Part shown: piece after piece, positions 15,075-23,595 of the stretch
Position numbering within the stretch: the first letter of the stretch is position 1
How the letters are laid out: the number at the start of each line of letters is the position of its first letter
Assembly (NCBI GenBank): GCA_937952895.1
Contig: CALFYC010000029.1
Location: 1-28,736, forward strand
Source: an uncultured Neisseriaceae bacterium
GTDB lineage: Bacteria; Pseudomonadota; Gammaproteobacteria; Burkholderiales; UBA11063
Length of the DNA: 28,736 bases
Direction of reading: 5' to 3'
Position numbers and translations under genes: made by a program
The notes under the pieces: model-generated
Told to the model about the DNA's origin: nothing
The model's database searches: none
What the model saw: the letters and a program-made list of their open reading frames with translations, nothing else

Positions 15075-17957
15075 ATGATAAAAAAAGTGTTATATAAAGT
15101 TTTTGGTAGTAGAAATGAACGATTACTAAAAAATTATGCGAAAATTGTAAAACAGATTTGTGATTTAGAAGCTGATGTGCAAAAACTATCAGATGATCAA
15201 TTTAAACAAAAAACTGCAGAATTTAAACAAAGATATGCTAAGGGTGAAACCTTAGACGCACTTCTTCCTGAAGTGTTTGCCGTATGTCGTGAAGCCGGTA
15301 AACGTTCTTTAAATATGCGCCATTTTGATGTTCAATTAATTGGTGGTATTGTATTACATAGCGGTAAAATTGCCGAAATGAGAACTGGGGAAGGAAAGAC
15401 CTTAGTTGCAACATTAGCAGTATATTTAAATGCAATTGCAGGCAAAGGGGTTCATTTGGTAACTGTTAATGATTATCTTGCTAATCGTGATGCGAAAGAA
15501 ATGGGCAAACTCTATAATTTCTTAGGTTTAACAGTTGGAATTAATTTACCTGATATGTCTCATGTAGATAAACAAGCAGCTTACGCGTGTGATATTACAT
15601 ATGGCACAAACAATGAATTTGGCTTTGATTACCTAAGAGATAATATGGTATTTGACGCGAAAGATAAAGTACAACGTGAACTTCAATTTGCAGTTGTAGA
15701 TGAAGTGGATTCAATTTTGATCGATGAAGCTCGTACGCCACTAATTATTTCTGGTCCAGCAGAAGGATCTGAGGACCTTTATGTAAGCTTAAATAAAGTT
15801 CCAAAAATGTTAAATAGACAAGAATTAGAAGATAGTGAGGGTGATTTTTGGGTTGATGAAAAAAATAATAATGTAATATTATCAGAATCTGGTCATATAA
15901 AAGTTGAAAAAATACTCTCAGATATGAAATTAATCAGTGCTGGGGATAGTTTATATGCAGTACATAACATTAGCCTAATGCATCATTTATTAGCGGCATT
16001 AAAAGCGCATTATGTATATTTAAAAGATCAGCATTATGTTGTGCAAGATGGTGAAGTTGTCATTGTGGATGAATTTACTGGTCGTTTAATGAGTGGTAGG
16101 CGTTGGTCAGATGGTTTACATCAAGCGGTTGAAGCTAAAGAAGGTGTTGAGATCCAACGTGAAAACCAAACTATGGCATCAATTACTTTCCAAAATTATT
16201 TTAGAATGTATAAAAAATTATCCGGAATGACTGGAACTGCCGATACTGAAGCATATGAATTTCAGCAAATCTATGGTCTTGAAACAGTAGTAATTCCAAC
16301 AAATAAACCTATGGTGCGTAAAGATTATAATGATAAAATTTATATGAATCTGACTGATAAATATAATGCAATTATTAAAGAAATTGCAAGTAGACATGAG
16401 AATAATCAACCTGTATTAGTTGGAACCACATCTGTTGAAAATTCAGAAGTTATCTCAAAATTATTAACGAAGGCTGGCTTAAAGCATGAGGTATTAAATG
16501 CTAAACAGCATGCTCGTGAGGCTGATATTATTGTCCAAGCCGGAAGTCCAGGTGGAATAACCGTGGCAACTAACATGGCAGGGCGTGGAACGGATATTAT
16601 TTTGGGTGGAAATCCAAAGCCTGAATTAGCTAAGATTAATGATGATATTAAATTAGATTCAGAAGAAAAGCAAAAATTAAGCCAACCAATCCTAGATAAA
16701 TGGCAAGAAAAAAATCAGCAAGTATTAGCTTCAGGGGGGTTATGTATTATTGGAACAGAACGACATGAATCACGTAGAATTGATAATCAATTGCGTGGTC
16801 GTTCTGGTCGTCAGGGAGATCCTGGAAGTAGTTTATTTTTCTTAAGCTTAGATGATCCGTTGTTACGTATTTTTGGTGGTGAAAGAATGCGTGGAATGAT
16901 GCAGCGTCTTGGCATGGGTGAAGGTGAATCAATTGAACATAAATGGTTATCTCGTTCAATTGAGTCTGCTCAACGTAAAGTTGAAGGGCATAACTTTGAT
17001 ATCCGAAAACAATTACTAGATTATGACAACGTAGCTAATGATCAAAGACATGTTATTTATCAGCAACGTGATGAAATATTAAATAGCTCCGAATTAAGTG
17101 AGATTACAAATGGGATGATTAAAGCAGTTGTTGGACAGGTTTTTGATGAGAATATTCCACCACAATCAACTGAAGATATGTGGAATCTTAAAGGTCTAGA
17201 ACATATTATAAAAAATGAATTTTTAATTGATTATGATTTAAGTAATAAATTAAAACCAGACGTTGATGAGAAGTTCGTACGTGATGAAATCATTCAATTA
17301 GCTGTTACTAATTATAAAAACAAAATGTTAGATTTTGCTAAAAGGGTAACTGAAGATATTCAAAAATTTGTAGATGGTATTTTAGGTGAAGATAAAGAGG
17401 CATGGAATGTAAGCGCTCTTGATGATTTTTGTAGTCAAAATGGAGTTATTCTTAATGAAACAATGGTAGAATTTGTAAATCATTCACCAAATATTACTCG
17501 TGAAGAAGTTATCAAACACTTTATGCAGATAATTGGGAATTTTGGCAAGACTCAAGTTTTAAAATTTGAACGTGGTGTATTATTACAACATATTGATCAT
17601 CATTGGCGTGATCATTTAACTCAACTAGATCAATTACGCCAGGGTATTCATCTGCGTGGTTATGCGCAAAAAGATCCAAAACAAGAATATAAGCATGAAT
17701 CATTTAATTTGTTTTCTTTAATGCTAGAAAATGTTAAGCGTGATGCAACTAAAGTACTACTTACTGTTAGAATTCAAGGAATGCAAGATGTTAATACTGA
17801 AGACGTTAATGATAGTAAACAAAAGTTAGTGCATCAATCCCCCAATTCAGTATTAGCAAATAATCAACAAAATTTGGACAATACTATTTCTAGAAATTCG
17901 CTATGTCCTTGTGGTAGTGGAAAGAAATACAAACATTGTTGTGGTAAGTTAGCTTAA
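15075..17957 (+). CDS. secA: Preprotein translocase motor ATPase SecA
   Basis: 960 residues, somewhat longer than the usual 830-910. SecA drives unfolded preproteins through SecYEG at the inner membrane. Visible parts: Walker A MRTGEGKT (102-109), the DEAD-box-like VVDEVDSILIDEARTPL, the preprotein cross-linking insertion, the second helicase domain (GTTSVENSE, TNMAGRGTDIILGGNP, GRSGRQGDPG), the helical scaffold and wing, and a C-terminal zinc SEC-C motif, CPCGSGKKYKHCC (944-956), which binds SecB. Ribosome binding is weak (only AGAAAA before the ATG). The DMT transporter gene starts 2 nt after the stop. The exported proteins in this window depend on this machinery. Confidence 0.98.
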   Translation: MIKKVLYKVFGSRNERLLKNYAKIVKQICDLEADVQKLSDDQFKQKTAEFKQRYAKGETLDALLPEVFAVCREAGKRSLNMRHFDVQLIGGIVLHSGKIAEMRTGEGKTLVATLAVYLNAIAGKGVHLVTVNDYLANRDAKEMGKLYNFLGLTVGINLPDMSHVDKQAAYACDITYGTNNEFGFDYLRDNMVFDAKDKVQRELQFAVVDEVDSILIDEARTPLIISGPAEGSEDLYVSLNKVPKMLNRQELEDSEGDFWVDEKNNNVILSESGHIKVEKILSDMKLISAGDSLYAVHNISLMHHLLAALKAHYVYLKDQHYVVQDGEVVIVDEFTGRLMSGRRWSDGLHQAVEAKEGVEIQRENQTMASITFQNYFRMYKKLSGMTGTADTEAYEFQQIYGLETVVIPTNKPMVRKDYNDKIYMNLTDKYNAIIKEIASRHENNQPVLVGTTSVENSEVISKLLTKAGLKHEVLNAKQHAREADIIVQAGSPGGITVATNMAGRGTDIILGGNPKPELAKINDDIKLDSEEKQKLSQPILDKWQEKNQQVLASGGLCIIGTERHESRRIDNQLRGRSGRQGDPGSSLFFLSLDDPLLRIFGGERMRGMMQRLGMGEGESIEHKWLSRSIESAQRKVEGHNFDIRKQLLDYDNVANDQRHVIYQQRDEILNSSELSEITNGMIKAVVGQVFDENIPPQSTEDMWNLKGLEHIIKNEFLIDYDLSNKLKPDVDEKFVRDEIIQLAVTNYKNKMLDFAKRVTEDIQKFVDGILGEDKEAWNVSALDDFCSQNGVILNETMVEFVNHSPNITREEVIKHFMQIIGNFGKTQVLKFERGVLLQHIDHHWRDHLTQLDQLRQGIHLRGYAQKDPKQEYKHESFNLFSLMLENVKRDATKVLLTVRIQGMQDVNTEDVNDSKQKLVHQSPNSVLANNQQNLDNTISRNSLCPCGSGKKYKHCCGKLA

Positions 17958-17959
17958 TA

Positions 17960-18856
17960 ATGTTACTTCCTTTGGCGCTAATTGTTTTACTTGGCGTTGA
18001 TTGGGCAAGTGGATATGCTATTGCCGGTTATGTAATGCAACATGGTGTCACGCCATATGGGTATGCTTTTTGGCAATCTGTTGGTCCGTTTATTTGTCTT
18101 TTCATTATCCAAATTTTTCGGAAAGAGGCTTTCATTAATGATGGGAGCCTAATTTATTCGATATTATGCGGCATTTTTGGTATCGTAATTCCTAATTTAT
18201 TAATCTATTTAGCTTCAAGATACGTAACATCAGGTGTTTTAACTGTTCTTGCCAATATTGCGCCAATTTTTACTTATCCATTAGCATTGGTTTATAAACA
18301 AGAAAAGTGGAATTATTTACGAATGTTATTGGTGGTTGTAGGTACTGTTGGAACCATTATTATTGTAACTGTTAATCAACAACACTTATTAGACAATTCA
18401 ATGAGTAATTGGTTGTATCTGGCTCTTTTGATACCATTTTGTTATGCATGGACAGCTGTTTTTATTCCTAGGTTCAAACCAAAATCAGGTAATATTTTAA
18501 GTTATGCAACAAACATGCTCTTAGTTGCATCTATTTGCATTACTCCTTTAACAATTCATAACCACCAATTTTATAGTTTAAATTTATTTGAATTAAATTC
18601 GAATTTAATCTTATTAGAAATTGTTTTATCTACAATAGGTTATGTTTTACTATTTATAATTCTTAATCTAACTGGACCTGTTTATTATACTCTAGTAAAC
18701 GCTATTGCTGTTTTAAGTGGTGTATTTTACGGTAAAATAATTTTTAAACAGCAATTCAGTAATTTAACTTACTTAGCAATTATATTAATCTTAACTGCAA
18801 TTTGTGGGTTAACTAAAACTACTAAAATAATGAAAGTATCTAAAAATGAGTTTTGA
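17960..18856 (+). CDS. DMT-superfamily (EamA-type) transporter
   Basis: 298-residue inner-membrane protein with about 10 hydrophobic segments in two halves, the arrangement of 10-TM drug/metabolite transporters. Typical are the N-terminal helix with WASGYAIAGY, the AFWQSVGPF segment, and GVLTVLANIAPIFTYPLALV in helices 3-4. Members export amino acids, nucleobases or other small metabolites; the substrate here is unknown. It begins 2 nt after secA and its last 11 nt overlap the start of tgt (ATGAGTTTTGA), so the three are translated from one mRNA. It could be a queuine-precursor transporter because of tgt, but that is speculation. Confidence 0.85.
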   Translation: MLLPLALIVLLGVDWASGYAIAGYVMQHGVTPYGYAFWQSVGPFICLFIIQIFRKEAFINDGSLIYSILCGIFGIVIPNLLIYLASRYVTSGVLTVLANIAPIFTYPLALVYKQEKWNYLRMLLVVVGTVGTIIIVTVNQQHLLDNSMSNWLYLALLIPFCYAWTAVFIPRFKPKSGNILSYATNMLLVASICITPLTIHNHQFYSLNLFELNSNLILLEIVLSTIGYVLLFIILNLTGPVYYTLVNAIAVLSGVFYGKIIFKQQFSNLTYLAIILILTAICGLTKTTKIMKVSKNEF

Positions 18857-19964
18857 AGTATTAAAAAATGATGGTAAAGCAAGACTAGGTAAATTAATGC
18901 TTAACCATGGGGTAGTTGAGACTCCAATTTTTATGCCAGTTGGCACTTATGGTGCAGTTAAATCTGTTGCTCCTTATGAATTACGTGAAAATAAGGCCCA
19001 AATTATCTTAGGTAATACCTTTCATTTATGGTTACGTCCAGGCTTAGAAATAATTAAACAATTTAATGGATTACATAAATTTATTGGTTGGGATGGGCCA
19101 ATTTTAACCGATTCTGGTGGATTTCAAGTATTTAGCCTAGGAAAGCTTCGTAAAATCGAAGAAGAGGGGGTTCATTTTAGAAGCCCAATTGATGGCTCAA
19201 AATTATTTTTATCTCCTGAGAAGTCTATGGAAATTCAGACAGTGTTAAATTCAGATGTGGTAATGATTTTTGATGAATGTACCCCGTATCCTGCCTCTTA
19301 TTCAATCGCTTTAGAATCAATGGAATTAAGTCTTCGTTGGGCTAAACGCTCAAGAGATGCATTTGAAAAACATAATAATCCTAATAAACTATTTGGTATT
19401 GTGCAAGGTGGAGTTTATCCAGATTTACGTGAGCGATCATTAAACGAATTATTAAAGATTGGTTTTGATGGAATCGCAATTGGTGGATTATCTGTAGGTG
19501 AACCAAAACATGAAATGCATAAAATGTTAGACTATTTAAGCGATATTCTTCCTCAAGATAAACCGCGCTATTTGATGGGGGTTGGGACGCCTGAAGATTT
19601 AGTCTATGGTGTTAAAAGTGGTATTGATATGTTTGATTGTGTAATGCCAACTCGTAATGCTAGAAATGGATGGCTCTTTACTCGATTTGGTGATATAAAA
19701 ATTAAAAATGCTAAATATAAAGATGATTTAAGACCACTTGATGAAACATGTTCATGCTATACATGCCAAAACTTTTCTAGAGCGTATTTACATCATTTAT
19801 TTAAAATTGGCGAAATATTAGGTTCTAGATTAAATACTATCCATAATTTACATTATTATTTAGAATTAATGACACAAATTAGAGCTGCAATTGCAGAGAA
19901 TAAATTTACTGATTTTGAACAGAAATTCTATTATGAAAGCCAAACCCTAGATCGAGAGAGTTAA
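18846..19964 (+). CDS. tgt: tRNA-guanine transglycosylase (queuine tRNA-ribosyltransferase)
   Basis: 372 residues, matching the family. It exchanges guanine-34 of GUN-anticodon tRNAs for preQ1 on the way to queuosine. D89 (TDSGGFQVFS) is the general acid/base and D264 (MFDCVMPTRNARNG) the nucleophile. Zinc ligands are C302, C304, C307 (CSCYTC) and H333. GIVQGG (184-189) and GGLSVGEP belong to the substrate pocket. It overlaps the preceding transporter gene by 11 nt and uses ATG 18846. Neither queA nor yajC, its common partners, is adjacent. Confidence 0.97.
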   Translation: MSFEVLKNDGKARLGKLMLNHGVVETPIFMPVGTYGAVKSVAPYELRENKAQIILGNTFHLWLRPGLEIIKQFNGLHKFIGWDGPILTDSGGFQVFSLGKLRKIEEEGVHFRSPIDGSKLFLSPEKSMEIQTVLNSDVVMIFDECTPYPASYSIALESMELSLRWAKRSRDAFEKHNNPNKLFGIVQGGVYPDLRERSLNELLKIGFDGIAIGGLSVGEPKHEMHKMLDYLSDILPQDKPRYLMGVGTPEDLVYGVKSGIDMFDCVMPTRNARNGWLFTRFGDIKIKNAKYKDDLRPLDETCSCYTCQNFSRAYLHHLFKIGEILGSRLNTIHNLHYYLELMTQIRAAIAENKFTDFEQKFYYESQTLDRES

Positions 19965-20084
19965 TCTAAAATATTTTATAATTAGATAAATAATCACTTA
20001 CAGGGTCATATAGTGTAGATAGCTACTCATGGTTTTGATTCTATTATATTTGTTTAAATTTTAAGCTATAAATTGATTTAGCAC

Positions 20085-20114
20085 TTGATTTTTACAGCCA
20101 ACTTGTGGTTAAAT
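20085..20114 (+). promoter_or_regulatory. Possible promoter of rpmB-rpmG
   Basis: TTGATT at 20085-20090 and TTAAAT at 20109-20114 with an 18-nt spacer, 36 nt before the rpmB ATG. Quality is moderate. No clear terminator for tgt is seen in 19965-20084. Confidence 0.35.
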
Positions 20115-20150
20115 AATGGACTTAAATAAACTTTTAAATAGGAAATGATC

Positions 20151-20387
20151 ATGACAAGGATTTGTCAAGTTACAGGTAAGAGATCAGTAACAGGAAATAA
20201 TGTTTCTCATGCAAACAATAAAACAAAAAGACGTTTTTTACCAAATTTACGCTGGCGTAGATTTTGGGTTGAAAGTGAAAATCGTTGGGTTAGAATTCGT
20301 GTTTCAAGCGCTGGATTACGTACTATAGATAAAAAAGGTATCGACTTGGTTCTTAAAGATCTACGTGACAGCGGTGTAACTATTTAA
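20151..20387 (+). CDS. rpmB: 50S ribosomal protein L28
   Basis: 78 residues: MTRICQVTGKRSVTGNNVSHANNKTKRRFLPNL, then WRRFWVESENRWVRIRVSS, as in proteobacterial L28. Two ATGs lie 6 nt apart. The second (20151) is preferred because TAGGA sits at the right distance and MTRICQVTGK is the conserved beginning. No zinc-type CxxC pairs, so this is the zinc-free form. rpmG follows after 11 nt. Confidence 0.95.
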   Translation: MTRICQVTGKRSVTGNNVSHANNKTKRRFLPNLRWRRFWVESENRWVRIRVSSAGLRTIDKKGIDLVLKDLRDSGVTI

Positions 20388-20398
20388 GGAAGAATTAA

Positions 20399-20554
20399 AT
20401 GAGAGAAAAAATTAAATTAGAATCATCAGCTGGGACTGGACATTTTTATACTACAACTAAAAATAAACGTACGAGTACGGAGAAAATTGAAATTACTAAG
20501 TTTGATCCAAAAGCACGTAAGCATGTTAAGTATAAAGAAACTAAGTTAAAATAA
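20399..20554 (+). CDS. rpmG: 50S ribosomal protein L33
   Basis: 51-residue protein starting MREKIKLESSAGTGHFYTTT and ending FDPKARKHVKYKETKLK. It is clearly L33 of the zinc-free type, with KNKRT in the middle. The sequence resembles betaproteobacterial L33 (e.g. Neisseria) slightly more than the enterobacterial one, from memory. AAGGA precedes the ATG. Co-transcribed with rpmB, as is usual. A strong terminator starts 18 nt after the stop. Confidence 0.95.
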   Translation: MREKIKLESSAGTGHFYTTTKNKRTSTEKIEITKFDPKARKHVKYKETKLK

Positions 20555-20571
20555 TTATTAATTTGATTTAG

Positions 20572-20603
20572 AAAATGGCATCTATAAACTAGGTGCCATT
20601 TTT
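20572..20603 (+). terminator. Terminator of rpmB-rpmG
   Basis: AAAATGGCATCTA (20572-20584) pairs with TAGGTGCCATTTT (20590-20602) around TAAAC, with one G-U pair, followed by further T. It converges on the terminator of the opposite operon 20 nt away. Confidence 0.9.
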
Positions 20604-20621
20604 AATTGTTACCATAAATGC

Positions 20622-20646
20622 AAAAAAGAGAGCAAGAGCTCTCTTT
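20622..20646 (-). terminator. Terminator of rpsP-rimM-trmD-rplS
   Basis: Read on the minus strand, AAAGAGAGC pairs with GCTCTCTTT (forward arms 20625-20633 and 20638-20646, 4-nt loop) and is followed by a T-run (forward A-run 20622-20627). Confidence 0.9.
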
Positions 20647-20666
20647 AATTTTAATAGACTAAATTA

Positions 20667-21029
20667 TTACTTTTTAATCTCTAATTTTTCACGGATACGT
20701 GCAGATTTACCAGAACGATTACGCAGATAATATAATTTAGCGCGTCTTACTGCACCTTTACGTTTAACTTCAATGCTATCAACTAAAGGCGAATGAGTTT
20801 GGAATGTTCTTTCTACTCCTTCACCTGCTGAAATTTTACGTACGATGAAAGATGAATTAAGGCCACGATTGCGTTTTGCAATTACAACGCCTTCATAAGC
20901 TTGTAAACGCTCACGAGTGCCCTCTTTTACTTTAACTTGTACTACAACTGTATCACCAGGTGCAAAAGTTGGAATTTTTTTATTCAAACGAGCAATTTCT
21001 TCTTGCTCTAGAGTTTCAATAATATTCAT
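20667..21029 (-). CDS. rplS: 50S ribosomal protein L19
   Basis: 120 residues: MNIIETLEQEEIARLNKKIPTFAPGDTV, then RLQAYEGVVIAKRNRGLNSSFIVRKIS, GEGVERTFQTHSP and RRAKLYYLRNRSGKSARI. L19 sits at the 30S-50S interface. The start is ATG 21029, since AAGGAAAA lies just upstream and the conserved L19 N-terminus begins there. An upstream in-frame ATG at 21044 would overlap the ribosome binding site. Last gene of its operon, 27 nt after trmD. Confidence 0.96.
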   Translation of the reverse strand: MNIIETLEQEEIARLNKKIPTFAPGDTVVVQVKVKEGTRERLQAYEGVVIAKRNRGLNSSFIVRKISAGEGVERTFQTHSPLVDSIEVKRKGAVRRAKLYYLRNRSGKSARIREKLEIKK

Positions 21030-21056
21030 AATATTTTCCTTCAATCTTGTTCCTAC

Positions 21057-21806
21057 TCATTTGGATTTTTTAATCATTTCCTCAAGTAGCCGAGATTCTA
21101 TTTTTGTTATATTTCGCTTATCTAGTAAATCAGGGCGCCTTTGGTAAGTTCGCCATAATCGCATTTTTAAGCGCCACAATTCAATTTGTTTATGATTTCC
21201 TGAAAGTAACACATCCGGCACATCGATTCCTTGATAGGAGCGAGGTGCTGTATAGTGTGGGTGATCAAGTAATCCGTCCATAAATGTGTCAAATATGGCT
21301 GAATTTTGATCATTCAAGACGCCATCTAGTTGTCGCATGATTGAATCAATCAGCATCATTGCTGGAAGTTCTCCACCTGAGACTACAAAATCCCCAATAG
21401 ATAATTCTAAATCAATGTTGCGCTCAATGAATCGCTCATCAACCCCTTCATAGCGGCCACAAACAAATATTATTCCTTCTTCTAGGGTTAGTTGGTTAAT
21501 TAGATTTTGATTAACCGATTTACCTTGCGGAGAAAGATATACTCGAAGCGGTTTTGTAACCCCAAGCATGGTTTCTTGCTTGATTGCTTCTTGCATTGCT
21601 AGTTCCAGAGGTTCTACCTTCATGACCATTCCAGGTCCGCCACCAAATGATTTATCATCGATGCGTCTGTATGTGTCGGTCGTAAAATCTCTTGGATCAA
21701 TCTTTAATAGTTGGCAAATTTTATTGTCAAACGCTCGTGAAGTAATACCAAATTCAGTTATACTCTCAAACATTTCTGGAAAAATTGAAATTACACTAAA
21801 AATCAA
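21057..21806 (-). CDS. trmD: tRNA (guanine-37-N1)-methyltransferase
   Basis: 249-residue SPOUT-fold dimeric enzyme that methylates G37 of tRNAs with a G at position 36, protecting the reading frame. It shows FPEMFESITEFGITSRA at the N-terminus, DKSFGGGPGMVMK, the trefoil-knot S-adenosylmethionine site (LSPQGK; CGRYEGVDERFIE; SIGDFVVSGGELPAM) and the C-terminal DHPHYTAPRSYQG and LLSGNHKQIELWR motifs. Its ATG overlaps the rimM stop by 4 nt (ATGA), so the two are coupled. Standard member of the rpsP-rimM-trmD-rplS operon. Confidence 0.97.
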   Translation of the reverse strand: MIFSVISIFPEMFESITEFGITSRAFDNKICQLLKIDPRDFTTDTYRRIDDKSFGGGPGMVMKVEPLELAMQEAIKQETMLGVTKPLRVYLSPQGKSVNQNLINQLTLEEGIIFVCGRYEGVDERFIERNIDLELSIGDFVVSGGELPAMMLIDSIMRQLDGVLNDQNSAIFDTFMDGLLDHPHYTAPRSYQGIDVPDVLLSGNHKQIELWRLKMRLWRTYQRRPDLLDKRNITKIESRLLEEMIKKSK

Positions 21807-22315
21807 TAATCTAATCCCCAGTCGACAGTTATTTTACGCTGTGCTAAATCAACTATTTTTATATATTCATCTACAAATGGAACTAAATATTGTTTAGTAT
21901 CGTTTTTAATTACTAAAACTCCATTTGCACCAGTTTCCATTAAATCTTCAACGATCCCAAGATTTTCATTATCAAGGTTAACTACGGAAAGACCAATTAA
22001 ATCAGTCCAATAGTATTCGTTATCATCTAATTTAGGAAACTCACTGCGATCAATGCCAATTACAACACCTTTTAAGGCTATGGCTTGATCGCGGTTATTC
22101 ACATCTTTTAATTTTACCTGCAAAACATCATTTTGTATTGAATGGTTTTCAATTTTGGTTGGCAACCAAGAATTATTTATTAATAAATGTGGCCTTTGAT
22201 AATCTAATAAAGATGTCAGATGTTCGGTATCAACCTTTATTTTTACCCAGCCAAGAATTCCAAATGCTCCAACAATTTTTCCCATGGGAATAAAATTGTG
22301 GTTATTTTGCATCAT
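21803..22315 (-). CDS. rimM: 16S rRNA processing / ribosome maturation factor RimM
   Basis: 170 residues. The N-terminal beta-barrel (MGKIVGAFGILGWVKIK, about 11-27) and C-terminal PRC-barrel (DNEYYWTDLIGLSVVN; TGANGVLVI; LVPFVDEYIKIVDL) are both intact. RimM helps late 30S assembly, around S19. It has two adjacent ATGs and the first is taken. It lies 10 nt after rpsP and overlaps trmD by 4 nt. Confidence 0.95.
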   Translation of the reverse strand: MMQNNHNFIPMGKIVGAFGILGWVKIKVDTEHLTSLLDYQRPHLLINNSWLPTKIENHSIQNDVLQVKLKDVNNRDQAIALKGVVIGIDRSEFPKLDDNEYYWTDLIGLSVVNLDNENLGIVEDLMETGANGVLVIKNDTKQYLVPFVDEYIKIVDLAQRKITVDWGLDY

Positions 22316-22325
22316 TCAATACTTT

Positions 22326-22571
22326 TTAAGCAGTTTTATTATTTTTAACTAATTTTTTAACAGCTGGAGATAATTGAGCCCCAACGCTTACCCAATGAGT
22401 TAAACGCTCATTATTTAATCTAAATGCTTCTACGCCTTCAGATGCTTTAGGGTTGTAAAAACCTAATTTTTCAACAAAACGACCGTCGCGACGTGCACGC
22501 GAATCAGCAACAACTATATTGTAATAAGGGCGATTATGACTACCACCACGAGATAAACGAACAACTACCAT
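22326..22571 (-). CDS. rpsP: 30S ribosomal protein S16
   Basis: 81 residues: MVVVRLSRGGSHNRPYYNIVVADSRARRDGRF, then EKLGFYNP, LNNERLTHWVSVGAQLSPAVKKL. Clear S16, first gene of the operon. AGGA lies about 8 nt before ATG 22571, and an extended -10 lies about 40 nt upstream. Confidence 0.97.
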   Translation of the reverse strand: MVVVRLSRGGSHNRPYYNIVVADSRARRDGRFVEKLGFYNPKASEGVEAFRLNNERLTHWVSVGAQLSPAVKKLVKNNKTA

Positions 22572-22609
22572 GGATTAATTTCCTGTAAAAAGTAAAATTA
22601 TAAACAATG

Positions 22610-22618
22610 ATTATAGCA
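22610..22618 (-). promoter_or_regulatory. Extended -10 promoter of rpsP-rimM-trmD-rplS
   Basis: On the minus strand TATGC TATAAT (hexamer at 22610-22615, TGC at 22616-22618). No good -35 is seen 16-18 nt upstream, so the promoter appears to rely on the TG extension. Confidence 0.65.
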
Positions 22619-22715
22619 TATTTAAAATAAACTTGCTAAATAGTATTGATGAAAAAATTAGGATTAGGACTGAATTAAAGTGTTAAATGCAAAATCAAGT
22701 AGCACTTTAAGCGTA

Positions 22716-22976
22716 TTAATAATTATTAAGATATATATTGCCACCATGCGTGCTAATACTTGAAGCAGCTGCATTACCATCGGTTTGAAATTTTGGACAC
22801 TTATCAGTAGTGCCGTACCGATTTGAATAGATTACTGGGTCGTATTCATCCAAGATAACTTGCCCTTGAGTGAGGCCATTATCTGATGTTGTATAATCAA
22901 TATCTACAGTTTCGCCTGGATTAATAATGCATGGGCTATTCTTAGTAGTGCAATTTGGATAATTGTCTTTTCCAAA
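22716..22976 (-). pseudogene. 5'-truncated fragment of an unrecognised Cys-containing, probably exported, protein
   Basis: 86 codons are open on the minus strand without a start codon near the 5' end; TAG (22977-22979) closes the frame just upstream. The product would begin FGKDNYPNC, contain SPCIINPGETVDIDY and QGQVILDEYDPVIYSNRYG, then DKCPKFQTDGNAAASSIS, and end GGNIYLNNY. Its composition (Asn, Thr, Asp, three cysteines, no Lys-rich stretch) suits an exported protein. No ribosome binding site or signal peptide is present. I read it as the C-terminal part of a broken gene; its family is unknown. The rest of 22619-23145 holds no further gene. Confidence 0.5.
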
Positions 22977-23145
22977 CTATAGTGGTCGATTCTGTCAACT
23001 CAATTTTTTATAAAACTAAAGATATAAAATCACCAATTGTTTAACAATCAAATAATTACCACATTTTACAAATTTCCATAATAAACATTATTTGGAGTTT
23101 TGTAACATAAAGATTGATGTTTTCTACTGAAATGTACTAAAAGTT

Positions 23146-23310
23146 TTAGTCTGCCTTACAGGTAGATAAATCGGGGTAAATCCATTCACAATTTTTAAAG
23201 ACCCAGAAGCATGATAAATATAAGTTAGATTTAATATTTTCAGTATTAACATTAGAAATAGTTAAAGAACATAAAGTGCTAAATAAAAGTGTAGATAATA
23301 AATTTTTCAT
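23146..23310 (-). CDS. Small secreted Cys-containing peptide, unknown function
   Basis: 54 residues from ATG 23310, which has AAGGAAA 5 nt upstream. An upstream in-frame start (23403) would add 31 residues that carry no signal and overlap the ribosome binding site, so it is rejected. MKNLLSTLLFSTLCSLTIS is a convincing signal peptide. The mature part would be about 30 residues, with LSCFWVFKNCEWIYPDLSTC placing Cys at 35, 42 and 52 and many aromatics. It lies in a same-strand cluster of exported products (broken fragment, lipoprotein, papain-like peptidase). I do not recognise the family. Three mature cysteines leave one unpaired, allowing a dimer or a link to another protein. Confidence 0.55.
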   Translation of the reverse strand: MKNLLSTLLFSTLCSLTISNVNTENIKSNLYLSCFWVFKNCEWIYPDLSTCKAD

Positions 23311-23417
23311 ATATTTCCTTCTTATAAAAGATAAAAGTAAATTATAAAAATTGCATCCTAGATTTAAATAGGAACTAAAATTTATGCGAGCATTATAATT
23401 CAATATAGCAAGTTAAT

Positions 23418-23438
23418 AACCCCCTCATTTCGGGGGTT
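23418..23438. repeat. GC-rich hairpin AACCCCC/GGGGGTT
   Basis: AACCCCC (23418-23424) and GGGGGTT (23432-23438) form a perfect 7-bp stem around a 7-nt loop, striking in AT-rich surroundings. No T-run follows on either strand. It lies between the lipoprotein gene and the small peptide gene and may stabilise an mRNA 3' end or be a leftover of a repeat element. Confidence 0.6.
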
Positions 23439-23595
23439 GACTAAATTAGCATAGGTATAAATGCGATAAACATAGAATTGATAATGGGAGCTGTCAGCAA
23501 GACTTGTTGTTCAAGCTAGAGGAAGAAAAGGTAACATTATTAATCATAAATATTTTAACAATGTCTATATTGAAAATAGCTTAAAATTTTCAATA

